Assembly (NCBI GenBank): GCA_030426005.1
Contig: JAUHZM010000213.1
Span: 1 to 5,532, forward strand
DNA from: Gammaproteobacteria bacterium
GTDB taxonomy: Bacteria > Pseudomonadota > Gammaproteobacteria > Arenicellales > Arenicellaceae
Direction: 5' to 3'
DNA: 5,532 bases
Part shown: piece by piece, positions 1 to 5,050 of the stretch
How positions within the stretch are numbered: the first letter of the stretch is position 1
Layout of the letters: every line of letters begins with the position of its first letter
Made by a program: the position numbers and the translations under genes
Notes under the pieces: model-generated
Database searches by the model: none
Seen by the model: the letters and a program-made list of their open reading frames with translations, nothing else
Told to the model about the DNA's origin: nothing

Positions 1-115
1 GCATGGTCCCTGGAATCATATCTTTGGTACGCCTGTACATCCACCACGCAGCAAGTGCCGCAAAAGGGATGATCAGGAGGAGCCACCACGGAGATTCAAT
101 CTGGGTCAGGGTCAT
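1..115 (-). CDS. N-terminal 38 codons of a membrane-anchored protein, possibly BatA/VWA-like (partial)
   Basis: The minus strand reads from an ATG at 115-113 to the left edge without a stop, giving 38 residues that begin MTLTQIESPWWLLLIIPFAA. A short polar start is followed by one strongly hydrophobic segment (about residues 9-26), then a basic YRRTKD turn and PGTM. An N-terminal 'PWWLLLL.P' helix followed by a basic tail resembles the start of BatA-like and other von Willebrand factor A membrane proteins; that is a resemblance, not an identification. The ATG lies 49 nt downstream of the stop of the dehydrogenase remnant on the same strand. No good Shine-Dalgarno is visible before it, so expression would depend on read-through or an unseen signal. 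The rest lies outside the window, so function cannot be assigned. It could also be any single-pass membrane protein. Confidence 0.45.
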   Translation of the reverse strand, partial: MTLTQIESPWWLLLIIPFAALAAWWMYRRTKDMIPGTM

Positions 116-164
116 GCAAAGAATACGTGAGGATGGGGAAACCGTTGTTTGAGAAATGGGGCAA

Positions 165-335
165 TTATGCCATTACCATTCCTCCATCGACGTTTAGTAC
201 CTGGCCAGTGATGTATGTTGACATATCTGACCCCAGGAATACACAAAGATTGGCAACATCAGCAGGAGAGCCAGCGCGCTTGAGCGGCACATTGGTAAGC
301 CAGGCTTCGAGTTCTTTTTCAGGCAATGCGCATTG
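165..335 (-). pseudogene. C-terminal remnant of a FabG-like short-chain dehydrogenase/reductase (SDR)
   Basis: Read on the minus strand, the frame ending in TAA at 167-165 encodes a segment containing PLKRAGSPADVANLCVFLGS and then ITGQVLNVDGGMVMA. This is the classical SDR C-terminus: the P-L-x-R-x-G-x-P-x-D-V-A-N helix, the F-L-x-S-D turn and the I-T-G-Q-x-x-x-V-D-G-G substrate-loop end seen in FabG-type NAD(P)H oxidoreductases. Family members are about 245-260 residues; only about 56 are present. The Rossmann glycine motif, the NAG segment and the Ser-Tyr-Lys catalytic residues are all absent. Upstream in frame there is no ATG, and a TAG stop sits at 365-363. I found no dehydrogenase-like sequence in the other minus frames between 336 and 420, so this looks like a deletion or rearrangement rather than a simple frameshift. 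Similarity fades near 330-335, which sets an approximate boundary. Confidence 0.8.
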
Positions 336-414
336 AGTTCTTTTTGCTCGGCTACTTGAACACTAGCTTAAATTAGAAATTGGCAATAAAACTTACGTAT
401 TTCAAAATCCGTCA

Positions 415-448
415 GCTAAAACTGTCTCCTATTAGCGACAGTTTTAGC
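415..448. repeat. Perfect 12-bp inverted repeat with 10-nt loop
   Basis: GCTAAAACTGTC at 415-426 is exactly matched by its reverse complement GACAGTTTTAGC at 437-448, separated by ten bases. On the plus strand it is followed by AATTTTT (449-455), so it could act as a Rho-independent terminator for plus-strand transcription. However, the stem is not GC-rich and no plus-strand gene ends upstream. Its right arm also overlaps the -10 element of a candidate minus-strand promoter, which suits an operator for a dimeric repressor equally well. A transposon-end or deletion-scar origin is possible, since the truncated dehydrogenase lies about 80 bp away. Confidence 0.75.
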
Positions 449-469
449 AATTTTTACGTATTTTGTCCA
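441..469 (-). promoter_or_regulatory. Candidate minus-strand sigma-70 promoter overlapping the palindrome
   Basis: On the minus strand, TGGACA (469-464; five of six matches to TTGACA) is followed by a 17-nt spacer and TAAAAC (446-441; four of six matches to TATAAT). Transcription would start near 434 and run into the dehydrogenase remnant and the gene at the left edge. The -10 lies within the right arm of the 415-448 inverted repeat, and the -35 overlaps a second TGTC-N8-GACA element, so both could be repressor sites. This is inferred from motif matches only. Confidence 0.35.
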
Positions 470-479
470 ATTTTAGACA
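464..479. promoter_or_regulatory. Second TGTC-N8-GACA imperfect palindrome, possible operator
   Basis: TGTC at 464-467 and GACA at 476-479 form the same type of inverted half-sites as the core of the 415-448 repeat (TGTC 423-426, GACA 437-440). The two centres are 40 bp apart, close to four helical turns, as expected if paired regulator dimers bind one face of the DNA. No regulator gene is present in the window, so the binding protein is unknown. Confidence 0.3.
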
Positions 480-495
480 GTATGTCTGATTTTTT
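473..495 (+). terminator. Short hairpin followed by a T tract, weak terminator candidate
   Basis: AGACA (475-479) and TGTCT (483-487) form a 5-bp stem with a 3-nt loop, extended by a T-G wobble and a T-A pair at the base, and six T residues follow at 490-495. The shape is that of an intrinsic terminator reading rightwards, but the stem is short and AT-rich and no plus-strand gene ends just upstream. It may instead belong to the operator cluster. Confidence 0.25.
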
Positions 496-509
496 AAGGT
501 GCTAGGAAA

Positions 510-538
510 TTGCCAGCAACACTGTTAGAGTTTATGCA
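510..538 (+). promoter_or_regulatory. Candidate promoter for the 624-2124 gene pair
   Basis: TTGCCA at 510-515 (five of six matches to the -35 consensus) and TATGCA at 533-538 (three of six matches to the -10) are separated by 17 nt. Transcription would begin around 545, giving a leader of roughly 80 nt before the ATG at 624. The -10 is poor, so this is only the best candidate seen in the region. Confidence 0.3.
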
Positions 539-610
539 TTCATAGCTTCGGTCTGGTCCGTCAAGGGTATATGTCGATCAGTGACGAGATGGGACAGACT
601 GAGATTTCTT

Positions 611-616
611 GGTGAT
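611..616 (+). promoter_or_regulatory. Shine-Dalgarno GGTGAT supporting the ATG at 624
   Basis: GGTGAT is exactly complementary to AUCACC near the 3' end of 16S rRNA, and 7 nt separate it from the ATG at 624. It overlaps the alternative GTG (612), which favours the downstream ATG as the true start. Confidence 0.45.
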
Positions 617-623
617 TCACAAG

Positions 624-1502
624 ATGCAAAGTACACCAGCATCGAGGGTTTTGGCAGTCCTCGTGTTCTTGATAATGTCGGCGTATTCCGCCTGGAGCTG
701 GTTCTTCCAAATTGGTCTTTACGGCATTCTTATTCGAACACAATTCAATATTTTTGCAGTGCATTACCCAATCATCACTGGGATTGCGATGTGGATCGTA
801 TTGGCATTGGTGCCACTCTCGACAATATTTAAAGGTCAGCGTCAACACGAGTTTCAATTGAGCTATGAGCAACTCGCACGCCAATTAAAGTTACGCTCCG
901 CGGCCTTGGCGTTTTGGTTGCTGGTCTGCGGCGGACTGGCTTACGGTTGTTATGCGGTCTCTTCAAAGCTCCCCTCACTTGAACAAGCCGCCAAGATCGT
1001 TGAACCAAATGCCTTTCAGGCTAACTCATTGTTGAACGCTAGCGAACACTGGTTTACCAAAATCAGTATAAATGGCAGTGCACTTCCTGATAGTCGTGTT
1101 CTGGAAGAAGATTCGTTAAACCAAGGCACCACGGTTTTCCGACGCTATATTCCGATTCAAGATGGCGACAATAACGTCCAGTTTGTTGAATTGTTACGCT
1201 CTGATTCAGTTCAACGTATCAATCATGCGCCCGTGGAAATGACCGGCTACGTGCTTCCGCGTGCCGTACCCGTGCTGGTTCGTCAATCGTTTGCTCAGGA
1301 CGGTTTAAAGGTGGCCAAATATGCGTATGTGATTGGTCAAAACCCGATAGATGGCCGAACATTGTTTCGGATTGCGACGGCGATATTGGTGTTGATCTCA
1401 GTGATCTTGTTACTGGCACTGCTACAATCACCGTTCCATAACCGACACAGATTACAAGCACAACGCGCACACCAAGGCCACAATCGTCGCGTCGATTGGT
1501 AA
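624..1502 (+). CDS. Four-helix membrane protein of unknown function with a large loop domain
   Basis: This 292-residue protein was not recognised. Hydrophobic segments lie at about residues 8-34, 49-69, 92-112 and 248-268. A polar stretch (70-91, rich in Gln, Arg and Lys) separates helices 2 and 3, and a soluble domain of about 135 residues (113-247) lies between helices 3 and 4. The C-terminal tail (269-292) is basic with many His, Arg and Gln residues. By the positive-inside rule the basic tail and the 70-91 loop are probably cytoplasmic, which would place the 113-247 domain in the periplasm; that is inference. The frame also opens with TTG 609 and GTG 612, but ATG 624 is preferred because GGTGAT at 611-616 pairs with the 16S rRNA tail and sits 7 nt before it. 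The gene ends 7 nt before the YicG-like gene, so the two are probably co-transcribed and the product may assist or regulate that protein. Confidence 0.75.
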   Translation: MQSTPASRVLAVLVFLIMSAYSAWSWFFQIGLYGILIRTQFNIFAVHYPIITGIAMWIVLALVPLSTIFKGQRQHEFQLSYEQLARQLKLRSAALAFWLLVCGGLAYGCYAVSSKLPSLEQAAKIVEPNAFQANSLLNASEHWFTKISINGSALPDSRVLEEDSLNQGTTVFRRYIPIQDGDNNVQFVELLRSDSVQRINHAPVEMTGYVLPRAVPVLVRQSFAQDGLKVAKYAYVIGQNPIDGRTLFRIATAILVLISVILLLALLQSPFHNRHRLQAQRAHQGHNRRVDW

Positions 1503-1509
1503 ACCAGTC

Positions 1510-2124
1510 ATGACCGTATCTCCCATTTTAGTACTCGATCTACTTGGCGTGTTTGTATTTGGCTTAAGTGGCGCACTGGCGGCTGCACGTAAAGAAATGG
1601 ACATCTTCGGCTATGTGGTGCTCGCTCTACTGCCAGCGATCGGCGGCGGCACCGTGCGCGATCTGATTCTAAACACCACGGTATTCTGGATTGATCAATC
1701 GATCTATATCCTGATCGCAGCCAGCGCCGGCGTGGTAGTTTATTTTTTCTCCGTGCGCGTAGGGCAGCGCTACAATGTTCTCAAGTGGGCCGACGCGCTG
1801 GGCTTGTCACTGTTTTGTGTTATGGGCTCAGCTAAAGCGTTAACGCTCACACAAGACCCTGTGATTGCCGTCACGATGGGCGTGGTGACTGCAGTGGTCG
1901 GCGGCATTCTGCGGGATGTCATCTGCAACGAAATTCCGTTGATTTTAAAGCGCGAAATCTATGCGATCGCAGCCTTTGCCGGGTCCACCGTCTATTGCAT
2001 CGCGGTTGCGTTCTCACTCTCCACCTTAATCTCGATGCTGCTCGGGGGAACGTGTGCCTTTATTGTACGCGCGCTAGCAATTCGCCGTCATTGGACCTTG
2101 CCGGTTCGTAGTGACGCCAACTAG
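1510..2124 (+). CDS. YicG/UPF0126 family membrane protein (TRIC-type channel or glycine transporter-like)
   Basis: This 204-residue inner-membrane protein has two tandem UPF0126 repeats (Pfam PF03458), about residues 7-80 and 93-165. The first carries GGGTVRD at 45-51 and the second the matching GGILRD at 131-136. These glycine-rich kinks followed by Arg-Asp are the hallmark of the family, and each repeat begins with an Asp-x-Leu-Gly segment (D10, D95). The protein is almost wholly hydrophobic, consistent with seven helices in the known fold, and its length is typical of the family (about 205). Bacterial members are related to trimeric intracellular cation channels, and the Pfam name suggests glycine transport; the substrate here is not evident. 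It starts 7 nt after the previous stop, without a strong Shine-Dalgarno, so translational coupling is likely. No terminator is evident after the stop. Confidence 0.93.
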   Translation: MTVSPILVLDLLGVFVFGLSGALAAARKEMDIFGYVVLALLPAIGGGTVRDLILNTTVFWIDQSIYILIAASAGVVVYFFSVRVGQRYNVLKWADALGLSLFCVMGSAKALTLTQDPVIAVTMGVVTAVVGGILRDVICNEIPLILKREIYAIAAFAGSTVYCIAVAFSLSTLISMLLGGTCAFIVRALAIRRHWTLPVRSDAN

Positions 2125-2181
2125 TTCACAAAGACAATCGACGCCCCAGTCTGTCGTGGAGCTGCCTATTTCATTCGACTC

Positions 2182-2190
2182 TGGTATGCT
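2182..2190 (+). promoter_or_regulatory. Candidate extended -10 promoter for the DUF442 gene
   Basis: TATGCT at 2185-2190 (four of six matches to TATAAT) is preceded by TG one base upstream (2182-2183), an extended -10 configuration that can work without a good -35. No convincing -35 is seen. Transcription would begin near 2197, giving a leader of about 80 nt that contains the 2221-2243 hairpin. Confidence 0.4.
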
Positions 2191-2220
2191 GAATACAAGG
2201 CACGCAAGAAACCGCGACAC

Positions 2221-2243
2221 GTCCAGTCGCTTCATGGCTGGAC
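2221..2243 (+). repeat. Leader hairpin upstream of the DUF442 gene
   Basis: GTCCAGTC (2221-2228) pairs with GGCTGGAC (2236-2243), giving eight base pairs including one G-T wobble, around a 7-nt loop. No T run follows, so it is not an intrinsic terminator. It lies 19 nt before the AGGAGG of the next gene, where it could affect mRNA stability or translation. It could also be chance. Confidence 0.4.
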
Positions 2244-2262
2244 TCACGATTCAACGACGATG

Positions 2263-2268
2263 AGGAGG
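2263..2268 (+). promoter_or_regulatory. Strong Shine-Dalgarno (AGGAGG) fixing the start at 2278
   Basis: AGGAGG lies 9 nt before the ATG at 2278. An in-frame ATG at 2260 would place this ribosome-binding site inside the coding sequence, so 2278 is the better start. Confidence 0.85.
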
Positions 2269-2277
2269 ATTCTACCG

Positions 2278-2658
2278 ATGCATATTGAACACTTGACCAC
2301 CCAAGTTTCGGCTTCCGATCAACTGCGAGTGGAAGATGTACAAGAAATTGCCAACATGGGCGTGGAACTGCTGGTCTGCAATCGACCGGATGGTGAGGAC
2401 GAAGGGCAAACACCTTACGCGGAGATTGCCACAGAAGCCGAACGATTGGGTGTGGAACCCATATTAATGCCGTTTGCGTCGTACCAAATCACCGAGTCCG
2501 ATCGCGATAAATTCATCAAACTGATTGAAACACGCAAACGCATCCACACCTATTGCCGATCTGGGTCACGTTGTAAACGATTGTGGCGCCAAGCAAACTC
2601 AGTGGTCGGCGGCGAAGAAGAATACAATCGCTGCCACACCACAGAAGCTAATGCCTGA
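2278..2658 (+). CDS. TIGR01244/DUF442 family sulfurtransferase or phosphatase-like protein
   Basis: This 126-residue cytosolic protein belongs to the small DUF442 (TIGR01244) family, related to rhodaneses and dual-specificity phosphatases. It shows the family N-terminal pattern: residues 6-12 (LTTQVSA, where many members read 'T.Q.S'), then V-x-E-I-A at 21-25 and the diagnostic NRPDGE at 35-40. The active-site loop is CRSGSR at 93-98, with Cys93 as the likely nucleophile and LW at 102-103. Length is close to the usual 110-140. Homologues occur alone or fused to metallo-beta-lactamase-like persulfide dioxygenase domains (Blh type), which suggests a role in handling persulfide sulfur; the real substrate is unknown. 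No such partner is adjacent. An extra Cys (C99) follows the loop directly. The C-terminus after about residue 105 is polar and weakly conserved in appearance. The gene converges on the peptidase gene with 16 nt between stops. Confidence 0.88.
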   Translation: MHIEHLTTQVSASDQLRVEDVQEIANMGVELLVCNRPDGEDEGQTPYAEIATEAERLGVEPILMPFASYQITESDRDKFIKLIETRKRIHTYCRSGSRCKRLWRQANSVVGGEEEYNRCHTTEANA

Positions 2659-2674
2659 CTCGGTAACAATTCAC

Positions 2675-4825
2675 TTACTTTAGTTGTAACCACAGATGGG
2701 CATAGGCTAAGGCGATTCGTTTCGCCAATTGATCGCTGGTGGCACTGCCCTTATGCCCACCTTCTGTGTTCTCGTAATAGTCCACCTCATACCCATAAGC
2801 CATCATCTTGGCCGCCAATTTACGTGCATGACCGGGATGGACTCGGTCATCCAGCGTCGAGGTAAAAAAGAATATCGGCGGGTACTCTGCCTTGGCGCGC
2901 AAATTTTGGTAAGGACTGTATTCGCGCATAAACTCCCAGTCCGACGTGTCCGGATCACCATATTCAGCCATCCAACTTGCGCCAGCTAGAAGACGATGAT
3001 AGCGCTGCATGTCGAGCAAAGGCACACCGCATATTACCGCGCCATACAAGTCTGGGCGGCGAAGCATGGTTGCACCGACTAATAGCCCACCATTGGAGCG
3101 GCCCTCAATGCCCAAATGTTTGGCACTGGTAATACCGCGTTTTATCAAATCCTCGGCGATCGCTTCAAAGTCTTCGTAAGAACGTACTTTATTTTCTTTT
3201 AATGCCGCAGCGTGCCACGCAGGCCCATACTCGCCACCACCGCGGATATTGGCTAACACAAACACACCACCGCGCTCTAACCAAGCTTTGCCATAGACGC
3301 CATTCAGCGCTTCATAGGAGCCAGAATAGGAGGGCGTTAATGACACCCTGAAACCGCCATAAGAAAACATCAAGGTCGGATTCTTGCCATCCAGCTTAGT
3401 GTCTTTGTGCATAACCACAAAGTAGGGCACTTTAGTACCATCGGCGGATTTGGCGAAGTACTGCGCCACCGTCATCGCATCACCATTAAACGTGGCAGAC
3501 TGCTGAAGCACGGTTGATACCGCTAACTTGTCATCAACAAACATCAACGTAGGTGGCGTGACAAACCCTTCGTAACGCACAAAGAATTCGCCGGATGTTT
3601 TATCTCCGGCTGCAAAGCTGATCGTACCGGATGCAGGCAAATCAATCTTATGCCGTTGCCACAGATCGCCGTCACGGCTGAACCGAAAAATTTGTGATTG
3701 TACGTTCTCCAAGGTCGTGACTACGATGTGCTTGTCCATCACAACGACCATATCAATGACCGTGCTGTCGTCCGGCTCCATCAATACAGTAATACCAGGC
3801 TTGGAATCAGATGCGCCCGAACGCACAGATTGAGGCGGCACCAGCAAGACCGTACCAAGCTGATACGCTTGACCTGCGTGCGTCCAATCTTGCTTCAAGG
3901 ACACCACCAATTGGCCGTTAATCACGCCTTCAATGGCTGCGGAGTCCGGGATATTAAGAGGGATGACCTTGCCATCTTCGTGCAGATAATAATTACTGGA
4001 CCAATACGACAAACTCTCAGTAACCAACATAATGGGATTACTTGTATCCTTGAAGTATTGCACCACCACCGAAACTGAGTCGGCCGCTGTGGTGAACAAT
4101 GGCTTGGCTGATTCCAGTGGCGTGCCACGCTGCCACAATTTGGCGGTGCGTGGATAGCCAGACTCGGTCATCGAATCCGCGCCAAAATCAGTGGCCACAA
4201 TGATCTGATCTGCATCGACCCAACTCGCGCTCATCTTTGCGGTCGGCAACTGAAAGCCGTCTTTGACAAACTGCATGGACTCAAGGTCAAACTCACGAAG
4301 CTCACTCGCGTCGGTGCCACCCGGTGACAAGCTGATTAAACAGCGTTTGTTCTTAGGGGCATAACAAACCATCTCCTGCAACACCCAATTTTGCTGTTCT
4401 TTGGCTGATAACGCATCGACATCCAACACGGTCTGCCAATCGGGGGAACCCTGTTTAAAATCGGCTAATGGGCTGCGCTGTAACACGCCTCTTGGGTGCT
4501 TCGTTGACTTGCTCAGGTAGTAAATCCAGTTACCTCGCTGTGTTATTTCCGGCAGCTTGTCTTTACGTGTTAATGCATCCAAAGCATCGTTGTAAATAGA
4601 GGCATACAACGGGTGCTTACCAAGCTTTTGCTGTGTTGCGGCATTTTGTTTTCGTACCCAATCAAGGGCCTTATCACCTTGTATTTGCTCCAGCCAAAGA
4701 TAGGGATCCGCTTCTTTAGCCGAGGTAGTCATGGTGGTAGTGATAGCCAGTAGAATACTGACGAGAACGCCGCGCAAAACGGCGGTCATGTACGGGGGCA
4801 AGGTCATAAGCTGTGCTCTATTCAT
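2675..4825 (-). CDS. Exported S9A prolyl-oligopeptidase-family serine peptidase
   Basis: This complete 716-residue enzyme is of prolyl oligopeptidase type (MEROPS S9A), which cleaves short peptides, usually after proline. Residues 1-36 form a Sec signal peptide (Arg18, hydrophobic 19-29, probable cleavage after TSA at 34-36), so it should act in the periplasm or outside the cell. The mature part opens with the family signature DPYLWLE at 40-46. Residues about 110-440 are the beta-propeller that gates access. The alpha/beta-hydrolase domain follows, with SYGGF at 488-492 and NIRGGGEYG at 526-534. The catalytic Ser577 lies in GRSNGGLL, the Asp (probably 659) in DDRVHPGH, and His691 in EGGHKG. 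All triad residues are present and length is normal. ATGs at 4807 and 4789 are possible alternative starts; the latter gives a tidier signal peptide, and none has a good Shine-Dalgarno. No terminator was seen after the stop. Confidence 0.95.
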   Translation of the reverse strand: MNRAQLMTLPPYMTAVLRGVLVSILLAITTTMTTSAKEADPYLWLEQIQGDKALDWVRKQNAATQQKLGKHPLYASIYNDALDALTRKDKLPEITQRGNWIYYLSKSTKHPRGVLQRSPLADFKQGSPDWQTVLDVDALSAKEQQNWVLQEMVCYAPKNKRCLISLSPGGTDASELREFDLESMQFVKDGFQLPTAKMSASWVDADQIIVATDFGADSMTESGYPRTAKLWQRGTPLESAKPLFTTAADSVSVVVQYFKDTSNPIMLVTESLSYWSSNYYLHEDGKVIPLNIPDSAAIEGVINGQLVVSLKQDWTHAGQAYQLGTVLLVPPQSVRSGASDSKPGITVLMEPDDSTVIDMVVVMDKHIVVTTLENVQSQIFRFSRDGDLWQRHKIDLPASGTISFAAGDKTSGEFFVRYEGFVTPPTLMFVDDKLAVSTVLQQSATFNGDAMTVAQYFAKSADGTKVPYFVVMHKDTKLDGKNPTLMFSYGGFRVSLTPSYSGSYEALNGVYGKAWLERGGVFVLANIRGGGEYGPAWHAAALKENKVRSYEDFEAIAEDLIKRGITSAKHLGIEGRSNGGLLVGATMLRRPDLYGAVICGVPLLDMQRYHRLLAGASWMAEYGDPDTSDWEFMREYSPYQNLRAKAEYPPIFFFTSTLDDRVHPGHARKLAAKMMAYGYEVDYYENTEGGHKGSATSDQLAKRIALAYAHLWLQLK

Positions 4826-4895
4826 TCAATCTGCTAAGTGATTCCCTGATGTGATTTGCGATAGACTTTTCCGTCGTCTTACAGCAGCAGGGTGC

Positions 4896-4923
4896 ATTCT
4901 ATCCATAACGATAACACACCTAA
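4896..4923 (-). promoter_or_regulatory. Candidate promoter for the S9A peptidase
   Basis: On the minus strand TAGAAT (4901-4896) matches five of six bases of the -10 consensus. The best -35, TTAGGT (4923-4918) at 16-nt spacing, is poor. Transcription would begin about 65 nt upstream of the ATG at 4825. Confidence 0.3.
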
Positions 4924-4949
4924 CGAGTCTGCATAATTACCTCGCTGGT

Positions 4950-4978
4950 TTGCGTTCACAAATCGGAAGGCATATCAT
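4950..4978 (+). promoter_or_regulatory. Candidate promoter for the HEAT-like gene
   Basis: TTGCGT at 4950-4955 (three of six matches to the -35) and TATCAT at 4973-4978 (five of six matches to the -10) are separated by exactly 17 nt. Transcription would start near 4985, leaving a leader of about 65 nt before the ATG at 5051. Confidence 0.4.
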
Positions 4979-5050
4979 GTTTTTCATCGGCAGGTCGTCG
5001 CCCCATGGACGACTGACGATACTCATTCTCGGTTCACGACTCGACAATCT

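Larger units (their letters stand above)
366..623. other. AT-rich gene-free region between the SDR remnant and the membrane-protein gene
   Basis: No coding region with recognisable family features is seen on either strand. The stretch contains a perfect 12-bp inverted repeat, a second TGTC/GACA element, a short hairpin followed by a T tract, and candidate promoters in both directions, which are listed separately. It is more AT-rich than the genes around it. Confidence 0.6.
4826..5050. other. Divergent intergenic region between the peptidase and the HEAT-like gene
   Basis: The stretch separates two divergently transcribed genes and holds one candidate promoter for each. A 67-codon plus-strand frame (4851-5054) covers most of it, but it lacks a ribosome-binding site and any recognisable domain, so I treat the region as non-coding. 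Confidence 0.55.

Noticed and set aside
127..336. Plus-strand 69-codon frame
   Set aside because: It lies antisense to the dehydrogenase remnant, whose frame shows clear SDR motifs; the plus-strand product has no recognisable features.
415..448. Inverted repeat as an integron attC site or insertion-sequence end
   Set aside because: The attC core consensus (RYYYAAC / GTTRRRY) is not present, no transposase or integrase lies nearby, and no target-site duplication could be recognised.
576..579. Peptidase residues 576-579: GRSNGG rather than GGSNGG around the catalytic serine, considered as an anomaly (coordinates here are residues)
   Set aside because: From family knowledge GRSNGG occurs commonly in bacterial S9A enzymes, and Ser, Asp and His are all present, so it is not a defect.
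2260..2277. Upstream ATG giving a longer DUF442 protein
   Set aside because: The AGGAGG ribosome-binding site at 2263-2268 would lie within the coding sequence and is ideally placed for ATG 2278.
3698..4078. Plus-strand frame within the peptidase gene
   Set aside because: It lies antisense within a full-length, motif-complete S9A gene, and the product shows no family features.
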